Shown: positions 7,973 to 17,191, counted from the stretch's first letter. The stretch is DNA of 64,000 bases from Curtobacterium luteum (GCF_014646995.1 NZ_BMOI01000011.1:1-64000), one strand, 5' to 3'. Notes: generated from the letters alone by a model not told the origin. Program-made: numbers and translations.

Positions 7973-8922
7973 CGACCGCACGGACGACCACGGGCATGCG
8001 ACTCGCGGCGATGGCACCGAGCACGGTGGCGCTCGGCGCCCTGGCAGTGGCCGGGGCGGTGACGGCGCCGCAGCTGCCGAGCCTGGTGGCGACGCACTTC
8101 GGCGCGGACGGACGGGCCGACGGGTTCGGCTCACCGTGGCCGTTCTTCTGGATCGCCCTGGCGGTGTGTGCGGCGTCGACGCTCACCACCGTCCTGGCGC
8201 TGCGGTCGCGGGATCGCCGGACCGGAGCGCTGCTGGTCTTGGTCGCTTCGTTGCTCGGGCCGGTCCTCGCGACGGCCTGGATCGTGACGGGCACGCTCGC
8301 ACTGACCGGAGCGGACCGCTTCTCGCCGTGGTGGACGCTGCTGTTCCTCGCGGTCGGCGTCGCCGCGGCGGCGATCTCCGTCCCGCCGGTCTGGCGCTCG
8401 GCACCGCCCGTCCCCGTCCGGTCGGCTCCGTCGCTCGACGTCGCGTCGGGAGCCCGGGTCGCCTGGCGCTCGCACGTCGGCAGCACGTGGTTCATCGTGA
8501 TGGGCATCGCGGTGATCGTGCTCGGCGTCGTCACTGCCGTGTGGACAACAGTGACGAGCAGCGGCTCCGCCGTGGTCTCCGGCGCGGTGCTCCTCGTGGC
8601 GGGCCTGGCCGTGCTGGTGCTCGCACGCGTCGAGGTCACGGTGGACCGCCGCGGACTCCGCGTCACCTCGACGGGGACCCGCATCCCGATCATGCGCGTG
8701 CCGCTCGAGCGCATCGAGTCGTGCGGGTGGGGGGAGGTCTCCCCGGGCGAGTGGGGCGGCTGGGGCTACCGCATCTCGGGTCGGGGCATCGCGTACGTCA
8801 CCCGCTCCGGGCCCGGGATCGTGGTCCGGTTGCGGGGCGGCAGCGCCCGCGTGGTCACGGTCGCGGACGCCGAGCGCGGGGCGGCGGCACTCGGGGCGCT
8901 GCTCGCGGAAACGCCAGCCTGA
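7969..8922 (+). CDS. DUF1648-domain membrane protein
   Basis: A 317-residue integral membrane protein. The N-terminus has a membrane helix, then LPSLVATHFGADGRADGFGS, the typical DUF1648 signature (LP-x5-HF/W-x3-G-x2-DG). About five further hydrophobic segments follow, including ALLVLVASLLGPVLATAWIV and two near residues 175-215; the C-terminal third is soluble (RISGRGIAYVTRSGPGIVVR). It overlaps the GntR gene by four bases and forms a two-gene operon with it. SdpI-type immunity proteins carry DUF1648, but no toxin gene is adjacent, so function is open. Confidence 0.8.
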   Translation: MTTARTTTGMRLAAMAPSTVALGALAVAGAVTAPQLPSLVATHFGADGRADGFGSPWPFFWIALAVCAASTLTTVLALRSRDRRTGALLVLVASLLGPVLATAWIVTGTLALTGADRFSPWWTLLFLAVGVAAAAISVPPVWRSAPPVPVRSAPSLDVASGARVAWRSHVGSTWFIVMGIAVIVLGVVTAVWTTVTSSGSAVVSGAVLLVAGLAVLVLARVEVTVDRRGLRVTSTGTRIPIMRVPLERIESCGWGEVSPGEWGGWGYRISGRGIAYVTRSGPGIVVRLRGGSARVVTVADAERGAAALGALLAETPA

Positions 8923-9007
8923 CGACAGTGCGCGTCCTCGGCCGGCCCGGTTGCCGTTCCGGCGACGGTCCTTACCCGGCACCGGTCCCACCGGGTGGAG
9001 TGGTGTC

Positions 9008-9664
9008 GTGCACGAACACGACCTGGCGAACACCCCCACCTCCGGTGCCGACGCCCGCTCCTGGTGGGAGGCGCGGTACGCCGAGCGCGACGGTGTCTGG
9101 TCGGGCCGGGTCAACGCGGTCCTGGCCACCGTGGCGGCGGGAGTCCCCGTCGGTCGGGCGCTCGACCTCGGCTGCGGCGAGGGCGGCGACGTCGTGTGGC
9201 TCGCCGAGCACGGGTGGACGACCCTCGGGATCGACCTGTCGGTGACGGCGCTCACCCGCGCGTCGGCGGCAGCGGTCGGCGCCGGGGTCGAGGAGCGCAC
9301 GGCGTTCGTCGCGGCGGACCTCGCCTCGTGGGACACGAGCGCGCGGTTCGACCTCGTGACGGCGTCGTTCCTGCAGTCGTGGCCGGTCGAGATCCCGCGC
9401 GCCGACATCCTCCGCGCGGCGGCCGGCTTCGTGGCGCCCGGCGGCCACCTCCTCGTCACCGCGCACGCCGCTCCTCCACACGGCGGGGTGTCCGAGGAGA
9501 TGCGCGCGTACCGGTTCCCGACGCCGGAGGACGACCTGGCGGCGCTGCGGCTCGACGCCGGCTGGGACGTGCTCGAGGCGGCCGGGCGCCCCCGCACCGC
9601 GACCGGACCGGACGGGCACGAGCACCACACCGTCGACAGCGTCGTGCTCGTCCGCCGCCACTGA
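9008..9664 (+). CDS. SAM-dependent methyltransferase, class I
   Basis: A 218-residue Rossmann-fold methyltransferase. Motif I is ALDLGCGEGGDVVWLAEHGW (about residues 44-63), motif II GIDLSVTAL, and a later VTASFLQSWPV segment fits motif IV. The frame is open from a TTG at 8951, but GTG 9008 is chosen because GGTGGAG lies seven bases upstream. The W-x-AR-YAERDGVWSGR entry resembles thiopurine/tellurite-type methyltransferases; the substrate is not predictable. Confidence 0.83.
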   Translation: MHEHDLANTPTSGADARSWWEARYAERDGVWSGRVNAVLATVAAGVPVGRALDLGCGEGGDVVWLAEHGWTTLGIDLSVTALTRASAAAVGAGVEERTAFVAADLASWDTSARFDLVTASFLQSWPVEIPRADILRAAAGFVAPGGHLLVTAHAAPPHGGVSEEMRAYRFPTPEDDLAALRLDAGWDVLEAAGRPRTATGPDGHEHHTVDSVVLVRRH

Positions 9665-9724
9665 CGGGCTGCGCCGGAGTGGGGGCCCGCGGCGCGACCG
9701 CGTGCGCGGCGTACCGTGAGCGGC

Positions 9725-11656
9725 GTGAGCAGTGACGCACCGCGGCCGGCGGGGCGGACCGGCACCGGGCCTCCCGGCATCGTCCTGGTCGGCGCCCGCG
9801 GGCACGGACTGCACCACCGGGCCACCATCGCCCAGCTGGCGGCCGACGGCCGCTGCGTGCTCACCGCCGTCGTCGACCCCGCCCTGGTGACGGACGCGGA
9901 CGGGGGCGTCCCCGTCGTCGCGGACGTGACGGCGGCGCGCGCACTCGGCCCGGTCGACGTCGTCGTGGTCTCCGCTCCGATCGGAACGCACCTCCCGCTC
10001 ACGCTCGCGGCCCTCGAAGCCGGTGCCGACGTGCTGCTCGAGCAGCCTCCGGTGACGACGCGTGCGCACCTCCGCCTGCTCCTCGAGGCCGAGCGCCGGA
10101 CCGGCCGCGTCGTGCAGGTCGGGTTCCAGAGCCTCGGGTCGGCGGCGCTGCCGGCGCTGCGGGACGGGTCGGTCGTCGGTTCGGTGCGGTCGGCGGCCGC
10201 GGTCGGGACCTGGACCCGCGACCAGGCCTCCTGGTCGCGCTCGGGGTGGGCGGGCCGACGGCGTGTCGCCGGTGTCGACGTCCTCGACGGTGCCGTGACG
10301 AACCCGTTCGCGCACGCCGTCGCGACCGCGCTCGCGCTGGTCGGCTGCCGTCAGGCTGCCGACGTCGCACGCGTCGAGGTCGAGCTGTACCGCGCGGCCC
10401 CCATCGACGGTGACGACACCTCGGCAGTCCGCGTCACGACGACCGCGGGCCGGGAGGCGACCGCGGCCCTCACGCTCCGCGCGTCGACCGAGGCGCTGCC
10501 GACCGTCCGCGTCACCGGGACGACCGGCCGAGCGGTCCTCGGGTACACGACCGACGAGGTCACGGTCGACGGCACGACCACCACGTTCGAGCGGACCGGG
10601 CTGCTGGAGAACCTGCTCGACCACCGCGCCTCCGGTGCCGCACTCCTCGTGCCGCTCGCGTCGACGGGGGCGTTCGTCGAGGTGCTCGAGGCCGTGCGGG
10701 CAACCGAGCCCGTGCAGGTCGACCACCCGTGGGTGCGGTGGGAGGGCGACGGACCGACCAGGCGTCCGGTCGTCGCGGACGTCGAGGGGGTCGTCGACCG
10801 GGCGGCCGACCGGCTCGCGCTGTTCTCCGAGGTGGGGGCTCCGTGGGCACACGCCGCGTGGGACGACGTGCTCGCGACGCTCCGCGTGGACGGCGGAGCG
10901 GTCGCGACGGTCCTCGACGGCTCGGGGACCATCCCGACGTCGTCACCACGGCCGTACCTCCACCCGGTGCGCACGCGTGCGGGCGTGACGGTGTCGGCGC
11001 ACCACCCCGGCGACCACGACTGGCACTGCGGGCTCGGGTTCGCGATCCCGGACATCGACGGCGTGAACTGCTGGGGCGGCCCGACCTACGTGCACGGCGA
11101 CGGGTACGTGTGGCGGGACGACCACGGCCGGGTCGATGTCGTGCAGGCAGTGCAGCGGACCAGCAGCCTCGGACAGGAGCTCGTGTGGCGCGGCCCGGAC
11201 GGCGCGGTCGTCCTGCACGAGGACCGGACGATCGCCTGGGCCGGGGACGGCGACGGCGACGGGTGGACGCTCGACTGGTCGTCGTCGTTCCGGGCGCCGG
11301 GGTCCTCCCCCGTGCGGCTCGGCGGACCCGGGTCGAACGGGCGGTTCGGGGCCGGGTACGGCGGGCTGTCCTGGCGGTTCCCGCCCTGCGACGCGGTGTC
11401 GGTGCGGACCCCCGACGCCGTCGGCGATGAGGCCGTGCACGGGTCGGTGGCACCGTGGGTCGAGTGGGCGGCCGACTTCGACGGCGGGTCGGCGACGGTC
11501 CGCGTGACGGCGCTCGGCCACCGCGACCCGTGGTTCGTCCGGGTCGCGGAGTACCCCGCGATCGGGTCCGCCCTGGCGTGGCGCTCCCCCGTGGTCGTGC
11601 GGCCGGACGTCCCGTCGGTGCGGTCCTTCCGCATCTCGGTGCGGGACGGGCGGTGA
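9725..11656 (+). CDS. Gfo/Idh/MocA oxidoreductase fused to a PmoA-like (DUF6807) domain
   Basis: A 643-residue two-domain protein. Residues about 17-330 are a Gfo/Idh/MocA NAD(P)-dependent dehydrogenase; the Rossmann turn is degenerate (VGARGHGLHHR) and the usual EKP is LEQPP. Residues about 380-640 match the PmoA/DUF6807 family: YLHPVRTRAGVTVSAHHPGD, DHDWHCGLGFAIP, and a PWVEWAADF segment. Such domains usually occur next to sugar dehydrogenases, so a carbohydrate-catabolic role is inferred. GTG 9725 is chosen over GTG 9716 because the -10 TACCGT (9712-9717) overlaps the latter and ends seven bases before the former. Confidence 0.8.
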   Translation: MSSDAPRPAGRTGTGPPGIVLVGARGHGLHHRATIAQLAADGRCVLTAVVDPALVTDADGGVPVVADVTAARALGPVDVVVVSAPIGTHLPLTLAALEAGADVLLEQPPVTTRAHLRLLLEAERRTGRVVQVGFQSLGSAALPALRDGSVVGSVRSAAAVGTWTRDQASWSRSGWAGRRRVAGVDVLDGAVTNPFAHAVATALALVGCRQAADVARVEVELYRAAPIDGDDTSAVRVTTTAGREATAALTLRASTEALPTVRVTGTTGRAVLGYTTDEVTVDGTTTTFERTGLLENLLDHRASGAALLVPLASTGAFVEVLEAVRATEPVQVDHPWVRWEGDGPTRRPVVADVEGVVDRAADRLALFSEVGAPWAHAAWDDVLATLRVDGGAVATVLDGSGTIPTSSPRPYLHPVRTRAGVTVSAHHPGDHDWHCGLGFAIPDIDGVNCWGGPTYVHGDGYVWRDDHGRVDVVQAVQRTSSLGQELVWRGPDGAVVLHEDRTIAWAGDGDGDGWTLDWSSSFRAPGSSPVRLGGPGSNGRFGAGYGGLSWRFPPCDAVSVRTPDAVGDEAVHGSVAPWVEWAADFDGGSATVRVTALGHRDPWFVRVAEYPAIGSALAWRSPVVVRPDVPSVRSFRISVRDGR

Positions 11657-11693
11657 CGGGTCGGCCGTGATCGGGCGGCCGCCTCGGGTTCGC

Positions 11694-11699
11694 TACGGT
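11694..11699 (+). promoter_or_regulatory. -10 box TACGGT of the TPR gene, leaderless
   Basis: TACGGT ends six bases before ATG 11706, with no Shine-Dalgarno between; transcription probably starts at the ATG. Confidence 0.45.
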
Positions 11700-11705
11700 C
11701 GTGGC

Positions 11706-12185
11706 ATGGACACCGCGGTTTGGGAGCACGACGTCGCCGAGGCATGGGCGGCGGACCTCGACGACGATGCACTGGTGGAGCGGATGCGGTCCCTCGCTGC
11801 CCGTGCTCCACAGCCTGCGCTCGGGGCCTTCGAGCTCGGCGGCGCGTACGACTCCACCGGGGACGAGGCCGCGGCGGACGAGGAGTACGCCGCCGCCACC
11901 CGGGCGGGCCTCGCCGAGGTCGATCCCGACCGTGCTGCGCAGATGGTGGTGCAGCACGCCTCGACCCTGCGGAACCTCGACCGGGTCGACGAGGCGATCG
12001 CGATGCTGCGGGACGCCCCCGAGCACCCTGCCACCGGTGCGGTGCCGAGGGTCTTCCTCGCGCTCGCCCTGCACAGCGCCGGGCGCACCGACGAGGCCCT
12101 GCGGGTGGCGATCGAGGCCCTCGAACCGACGCTGCCTCGGTACCACCGGTCGGTCCGGGCGTACGCGGCGGCGCTGACCGGCTGA
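11706..12185 (+). CDS. Tetratricopeptide-repeat protein
   Basis: A 159-residue soluble helical protein. Repeated helix pairs are visible, e.g. GAFELGGAYDSTGDEAAADE, RNLDRVDEAIAMLRDAPEH and FLALALHSAGRTDEALRVAI, which match the TPR pattern. It resembles small TPR proteins of unknown role in many actinobacteria. The in-frame extension upstream to 11667 is rejected because the promoter -10 box lies inside it. Confidence 0.8.
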   Translation: MDTAVWEHDVAEAWAADLDDDALVERMRSLAARAPQPALGAFELGGAYDSTGDEAAADEEYAAATRAGLAEVDPDRAAQMVVQHASTLRNLDRVDEAIAMLRDAPEHPATGAVPRVFLALALHSAGRTDEALRVAIEALEPTLPRYHRSVRAYAAALTG

Positions 12186-12195
12186 CGCCCGGGGC

Positions 12196-13737
12196 TCAGC
12201 CGCGCTGGTCGAGCGGCAGCGCGTCGCTCGTCGTGCGCAGGGTCTCCTGCCGCAGTTCGAGCTGCGCCACGGCGAGCGCCGCGAGGTCCCGGAGGTTCGC
12301 CAGGTCGGCCTCGGTCGCGTCGCGCGGCCGGACGTCGAGCACGGCGAGGGTGCCGATCGTCGTGCCGTCGTGCCGGACGAGCGGCACGCTGACGAAGAAG
12401 CGGATGCCGAGCGGGCCGGTGACGAGGGGGCTGTCCCGCATCTCCGGGTGGACGATGCCGTCCGGGATGACGACGGGTTCCGGGACGGGGGCGAATCCGT
12501 TGCGGAAGCTGATCTTGCGCGCCGCGGCGTCGACGCCGTCGGCGATCCAGGACTGGGACCACTCCCGGTCCTCGTCGAGCACCTCGACCAGGGCGATCGG
12601 CGCGTCGAACAGTCGGGCCGCCATGGCGGTGGTGCGGTGCAGGGCCTCCTCGGGCAGCTCGTCGAGGGTCGCGGGTCGGTCGCCGGTGGCGTCCCGGCCG
12701 ACGGGAGCCGCGTGTGCACCCGACACGGGAGCCGCGTGTGCCCCCGACACCGGAGCCGCGTGCGCACCGGTCCCGGGAGCGGGCGCGAGTGCGTCGGCGT
12801 CCGCCGCCGGGGCGTGTCCCGACCCCGTCGGGGCCGGGACGTGCGTGATGGGGGCGGTCGGTGCCTCCAGGCCTTCAGGGTCGACCACCCGGTCGGGTGC
12901 CGACGTGTCCGCCATGACGACGTCACGGAGCATCGCGACGAGCTCGGCTCCGACCGGCCGCTCGGCCGGGTCCTGCGCGGTCATCGCCCGGAGTGCTTCC
13001 TTCCAGTGCTCGGGCAGCGGCTCGGGCACGACGGGGTCGCGCGAGAGCCGGGCGAGCGCCGACTCGACGAGCGAGCCGGGGAACTCGCGACGGCGCGTGA
13101 AGCACTGCAGCAGGACGAGGCCGAGCGAGTAGACGTCGCTCGCCGGGCCGACCTCGCCGCCGCGGGCCTGCTCGGGACTGAGGTAGGCGGCCGTGCCGGT
13201 CGTCACGCCGTCGGCGGTGAGGCGCTCGGCGCCCTCGGCGATCGCGATCCCGAAGTCGGTCAGGCGTGCGCGAGCCCGGTCGGCGTCGTGGCCGTAGTCG
13301 ACCAGCAGGATGTTCGACGGCTTGATGTCGCGGTGGACGACCCCGTGGGCGTGGATGTAGTGCAGCGCCTCGGCCATGTCGAAGCCGACCTCGGCGATGT
13401 GCCGCACCGCGAGGGGGCCGACGCCGAGCCGCGCTTCGAGGTCTTGGCCGACGACGAGGGACATCACGAGGAAGCGCTGCTGCGCGCCGTCGGCGTTGGT
13501 GAGGACACCGGCGTCGAGCAGGCTGACGAGGTTGTGGTGCTCGAGCGAGGCGAGCACGCCGAGTTCGGCGTCCTGTCGGGCGATGTCGACCGAGCCGGAG
13601 TGGAAGACCTTGACGGCGACCGGGCGACGGAGGACCTCGTCGGTCGCCTGGTACACGACGGACATGCCGCCCTGGCCGATGACCCGTTCGATCCGGTACC
13701 GGCCGTCGAGGATCGGCGCTGCGTCGTCGTGCGTCAT
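12196..13737 (-). CDS. Soluble Ser/Thr protein kinase with C-terminal GAF domain
   Basis: A 513-residue Hanks-type kinase. Residues about 14-275 hold the Gly loop IGQGGMSVVY, the Lys in VAVKVF, catalytic HRDIKPSN, DFG in LTDFGIAIA, and GTAAYLSPEQA. A Pro/Ala linker (about 290-350) with three GAHAAPVS repeats leads to a GAF domain (about 355-490: FDAPIALVEVLDED, FFVSVPLVRHDGTTIGTLAV). There is no membrane helix, unlike PknB-type kinases, so the sensor is probably intracellular. GAGGA lies five bases before ATG 13737. It diverges from the DHFR-like gene; the 252-bp gap between them should hold both promoters. Confidence 0.9.
   Translation of the reverse strand: MTHDDAAPILDGRYRIERVIGQGGMSVVYQATDEVLRRPVAVKVFHSGSVDIARQDAELGVLASLEHHNLVSLLDAGVLTNADGAQQRFLVMSLVVGQDLEARLGVGPLAVRHIAEVGFDMAEALHYIHAHGVVHRDIKPSNILLVDYGHDADRARARLTDFGIAIAEGAERLTADGVTTGTAAYLSPEQARGGEVGPASDVYSLGLVLLQCFTRRREFPGSLVESALARLSRDPVVPEPLPEHWKEALRAMTAQDPAERPVGAELVAMLRDVVMADTSAPDRVVDPEGLEAPTAPITHVPAPTGSGHAPAADADALAPAPGTGAHAAPVSGAHAAPVSGAHAAPVGRDATGDRPATLDELPEEALHRTTAMAARLFDAPIALVEVLDEDREWSQSWIADGVDAAARKISFRNGFAPVPEPVVIPDGIVHPEMRDSPLVTGPLGIRFFVSVPLVRHDGTTIGTLAVLDVRPRDATEADLANLRDLAALAVAQLELRQETLRTTSDALPLDQRG
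12697..12768. repeat. Three 24-bp tandem repeats in the kinase linker
   Basis: Three near-identical 24-bp units (12697-12720, 12721-12744, 12745-12768) each contain GGAGCCGCGTG and encode GAHAAPVS/G. Unit length keeps the frame, so linker length could vary between strains. Confidence 0.8.
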
Positions 13738-13989
13738 GGGGTCCTCGTGGTCGGTGGGCGTGACGGGAGCATCCTCCCATCCGCGGCGGCTCCGCGACCG
13801 CCGTGCTTCGCGCAGCGGACCGCGAGCCGGAGGTGGTCTTCCCGCGCGAAGGGCCGGTCGGCGCGGGTGCGGCGCTGCGCGCAGGGGAGCGCGAGGCCGC
13901 GGGACCGCGGACCGGACGGCCCGCGCGCGTGCGGACCGACGCACGGTGCGCGTACCATCGCCGCCACCACCCCGGACGAAGGAGTCCCC

Positions 13990-14595
13990 GTGTCCGCACG
14001 GTTCGTGTACTGGATGAACGTGTCCGTCGACGGCTACATCGAGCGCGCCCCCGGAGAGCACTCCGGCCCCGACGGCCCCGACTGGGTCCGCATCGACGAG
14101 GAGCTCCACCGGGAGTTCAACCGCCGAGCCGCGGGGATGACCCTCTCGGTCGAGGGTCGGGTGGTCCGCGACATGATGGACCCCTACTGGCCGGACGCCC
14201 GGTCGGACGATTCGCTCTCCGCGGTCGAGCGCGAGTACGCGGAGATCTACGTCGCGCAGCCGAAGGTCCTCGTGTCGCGGACGCGGACGAGCGCCGGACA
14301 CGACACGCGGGTCATCGGGTCGGACGGGGACGCGATCGAGCATCTCGCGCGCATCCGCGAGGAGACCGAGGGCGACGTCGGGGTGGGCGGGGCGGACCTC
14401 GCGTCGCAGCTCTTCGACGCCGGGCTGATCGACGAGTTGCTGCTGTTCACCCACCCGGCGGTGCTCGGTGCCGGTCGGCCGCTGTTCGATCCCCCGCGGT
14501 CCGGCGTTCGACGTCCGGCGTCGCTCGCGCTGCTGGAGGAGCAGCGGTTCCCGACCGGGGTGGTGCTCCGGCGCTGGGACGTGCTCCGCCCCTGA
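13990..14595 (+). CDS. Dihydrofolate reductase-like protein (RibD C-terminal family)
   Basis: A 201-residue member of the DHFR/RibD-C fold family. It begins RFVYWMNVSVDGYIERAP, the usual entry strand, and has VGGADLASQLFDAGLIDELL, the conserved glycine-rich NADPH-binding segment and following helix. Family members include reductases of unknown substrate, and there is no riboflavin or folate gene nearby. GTG 13990 has a GAAGGAG ribosome-binding site six bases upstream. Confidence 0.85.
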   Translation: MSARFVYWMNVSVDGYIERAPGEHSGPDGPDWVRIDEELHREFNRRAAGMTLSVEGRVVRDMMDPYWPDARSDDSLSAVEREYAEIYVAQPKVLVSRTRTSAGHDTRVIGSDGDAIEHLARIREETEGDVGVGGADLASQLFDAGLIDELLLFTHPAVLGAGRPLFDPPRSGVRRPASLALLEEQRFPTGVVLRRWDVLRP

Positions 14596-14619
14596 CGACG
14601 GCGGTGCGCCGGCGCAGCG

Positions 14620-14689
14620 ACCACGACGCCGCGATCACGACGCCGCGAGCACAGCGCCGCGACCACAGCGCCGCGACCACGACGCCCGA
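14620..14689. repeat. Five 14-bp imperfect tandem repeats
   Basis: The unit ACCACGACGCCGCG is repeated five times in register (14620, 14634, 14648, 14662, 14676) with one to three changes per copy. It lies between two convergent genes, in an otherwise empty 154-bp gap. Confidence 0.8.
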
Positions 14690-14749
14690 CCCTGCAGCGG
14701 CGCACGCCGCCTCGCGGAGCCGTGCCGACTGCCCGGCGGAGCGACCGCC

Positions 14750-15544
14750 TCAGTCCGCCAGGAGGAACGCCGCGAACCGGTCGATCGTCGCCAGGGCCGC
14801 GGCGCTCCCCTCCTCGTTGAGGTGCCCGTGGAACGTCCCCGGCTCGACCGCGTACGACACGGTGACGTCGGCGGCACGCAGCTCCTCGGCGAACGCCGCG
14901 CCGCTCGCCCGCAGGTCGTCGCGTTCGGAGTCGACGATGCACGTCGGCGGGAACCCGGTGAGGTCCGCGCCACCGGCGAACACCCCGTCCGTGGCGCCGT
15001 CCGCGTGGTTCGCGTTCATCGAGCGGACCGTCTCCGGGGTGAACCGCCGCTGCGGGTCGACGCCGACCACGGCCGCGGCGAGCTCGTCGGACGGGGCGGG
15101 CAGCTCGGCGTGCACCGTCGGGTACGCGAGGAGCACCTGCCGCGGGGCGGCGCCGTCGGCGACGAGTCGGAGCGCGGCCGACGCGCTGATCGACGCACCC
15201 GCGCTCGCGCCGCCGATCGACCAGTCACGGCCGCCGGTGTCGAGCGACACGTCTGCGCGGACGGACGCGAGGACGTGCCGCACCTCGTCCTGCGGCACCG
15301 GGAAGTGCACGCCGTCCGGACGCTCGTCGCTCGGTGCGAGGCGGTACTCGACCTCGACGGTCGTCACGCCGCGCGAGGCGAGCTCGCGGGCGACCTGCAC
15401 CGACTCCGGCATGTCGAGGTCACCGGACACGAACCCGCCGCCGTGCGACCAGACGAGTCCGGCACGCGCCGGCCCGTCCGCGGTGTGCACGCGGATCCGC
15501 AGGGGGCCGTGCGGGCCGTCGAGGGTGCGGTCGGTCGTCGTCAT
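14750..15544 (-). CDS. Alpha/beta hydrolase, HSL-type esterase
   Basis: A 264-residue esterase of the hormone-sensitive lipase group. SHGGGF carries the oxyanion HGGG motif (about residues 34-39), the nucleophile is in GGASAGAS, the acid in DSERDDLRASG, and the catalytic histidine in GTFHGHLN. No signal peptide. The frame continues to 15874 but those codons are low complexity; ATG 15544 has CCAGGACC upstream and the HSL core follows directly. Confidence 0.88.
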   Translation of the reverse strand: MTTTDRTLDGPHGPLRIRVHTADGPARAGLVWSHGGGFVSGDLDMPESVQVARELASRGVTTVEVEYRLAPSDERPDGVHFPVPQDEVRHVLASVRADVSLDTGGRDWSIGGASAGASISASAALRLVADGAAPRQVLLAYPTVHAELPAPSDELAAAVVGVDPQRRFTPETVRSMNANHADGATDGVFAGGADLTGFPPTCIVDSERDDLRASGAAFAEELRAADVTVSYAVEPGTFHGHLNEEGSAAALATIDRFAAFLLAD

Positions 15545-15684
15545 CGCGGGTCCTGGTGGGTCGGGCCGCGGGTCCGCGGCGGTGCGTGTCGTCACGGTAC
15601 CGGAGGACGGGCGCGACGCGCCGGGGTGTGGAGAGCGGCCGCGACGTGGCGGGGGTCGGAGGACGGGCGCGACGCGCCGGGGGT

Positions 15685-15744
15685 CGGACTGGAGGCCCGG
15701 TGCCGGTGAGCGGGTCTGCTCACCCGCACCGGGCCTCCAGTCCG
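15685..15744 (-). terminator. 26-bp-stem hairpin of the dispersed GGAGGCCCGG family
   Basis: A 26-base arm (15685-15710) pairs with 15719-15744 with one mismatch and an 8-base loop. It begins directly after the stop of the MFS gene. Both arms carry CTGGAGGCCCGG or its complement, the core of a repeat seen in other gaps of this window. No T-run follows. Confidence 0.75.
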
Positions 15745-17191
15745 TCAGGCCGCGACGCGGCCCCGGTGGGCGCGCGCCAGCCCGCACCCGACGAGGACGG
15801 CGGCGACCGCCGTCAGGAGCAGGCCGGCGAGCGTGAGGCCGTCCTGGAGGGCCGCGAGCCGACCCGGGGTCCACGCGCCCGGGACGATGCTGCCGGGGAC
15901 GACCGCGGCGAGGACCGTGCCGACGACCGCCGTCCCGACGCCGGTCGCGACCTCGCTCGCGGTGTCGACGAGCGCGGCGCCGACGGACGTCCGGTCCGAC
16001 GGCAGGCCCTGCAGGACCTCGGTGCCCGCGACCGCGCCCACGACGCGCATGCCGGCACCGACGAGCACGAGGGCGGCGACCGTCCAGCCGTACCCGACGC
16101 GACCACCGAGCGCGCCGACGGCGAGTCCGAGCACGACCGCCCCGGCGCTCGTCCAGGCGGCCGTGCCGGTGCCGACGCGCTGGACGAACGGGCCGACGGA
16201 GCGCCCACCGACCAGCAGCACGGCGACCATCGGGAGCATCCCGATCGCGGCGGCGGCAGGCGTCCAGCCCCGTGCGGACTGCAGCTGCAGGGTCGTGAGG
16301 TACAGCAGGCCCGACACCGCGAGGCCAGCGGCGGCCTTGCAGGCGAGCCCGCTGGCGACGAGCGGTCTGTCAGGAGCGCGAGGTCGAGGAGCGGGCGCGC
16401 GGTCGTGCGTTCCCGCCGGACGAAGGCGGCGACGGCGACCGCGGTGCCGGCGAGCGCGACCAGACCGGGCGTGGTGCCGCCGTCGACGAAGGCGGTCGGG
16501 GTGAGGAGGGCACCGACGAGCGTGGCCGTGCCGAGGACCGCCACGGCGACGTCGATGCGGTGCGGAAGCAGATCGTCCGGCCGGTCAGCCGCGATGCCGA
16601 CCCGGATGCCGACGAGGGCGAGGAGCGCGACCGGCACGTTGACGAGCAGCAGGGCCTGCCACGGGACGACGGCGAGCGCGAAGCCGCCGGCGGTCGGCCC
16701 GACGGCGAACCCGACGAGCCCGGCCGTCGAGATCACGGTGAGGGCGCGGATGCGGAGGTCCTCGCGTGCGAAGAGCCGGAACGCGAGCGCCATCGAGCCG
16801 GGTGTCGTCATCGCGGCCGCGAGCCCGGTGGCGGCACGGACGGCGATGAGTTCGGCCGGGGACTGCACGGCCGCGGTGGCGAGGCTCGCCGCGGCGAGGA
16901 GCGTCAGCCCCGCGAGCATGACCCGTCGGCGTCCGAAGCGGTCTGCGACGGCGCCGAACAGGAGCATGGTGGCGCCGAAGACGACCGAGTAGGCCCCGGT
17001 GACCCACTGCAGGCCGACGGTCGAGGTGTGGAGTTCGCGGCCGATGGTGGGCAGCGCGACGGTGAGCACGGCGTTGTCGAGCATCTCGAACAGGAACACC
17101 GCGGACAGGCCGGCCAGGCGTCGCGGAGCCGTGCTGGTGCTGCGCGGTCCGGGCGGCGGACGGGCATGGTCGACGTGGGTTCGGCGGACAC
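15745..17191 (-). pseudogene. MFS drug-type transporter, frameshifted twice
   Basis: Parts of one DHA2-like major-facilitator protein lie in three reading frames. A GTG at 17191 (and an ATG at 17167) with GAAGGAG upstream opens a frame reading MSAEPTSTMPVRRPDR, but the first membrane helix (RRLAGLSAVFLFEMLDNAV) is in a second frame from about 17140. The DRFGRRR loop and eight helices follow, ending near LLDLALLTD (about 16360). Helices nine onward (PLVASGLACKAAAGLAVSG) continue in a third frame to 15745. Both shifts lie in clean flanking sequence. It is a pseudogene unless the shifts are sequencing errors. Confidence 0.75.

Noticed and set aside
12370-14595. 741-codon plus-strand frame across the kinase and DHFR-like genes
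   Set aside because: Only its last 201 codons (from GTG 13990) make a recognisable protein with a ribosome-binding site; the rest mirrors the kinase.
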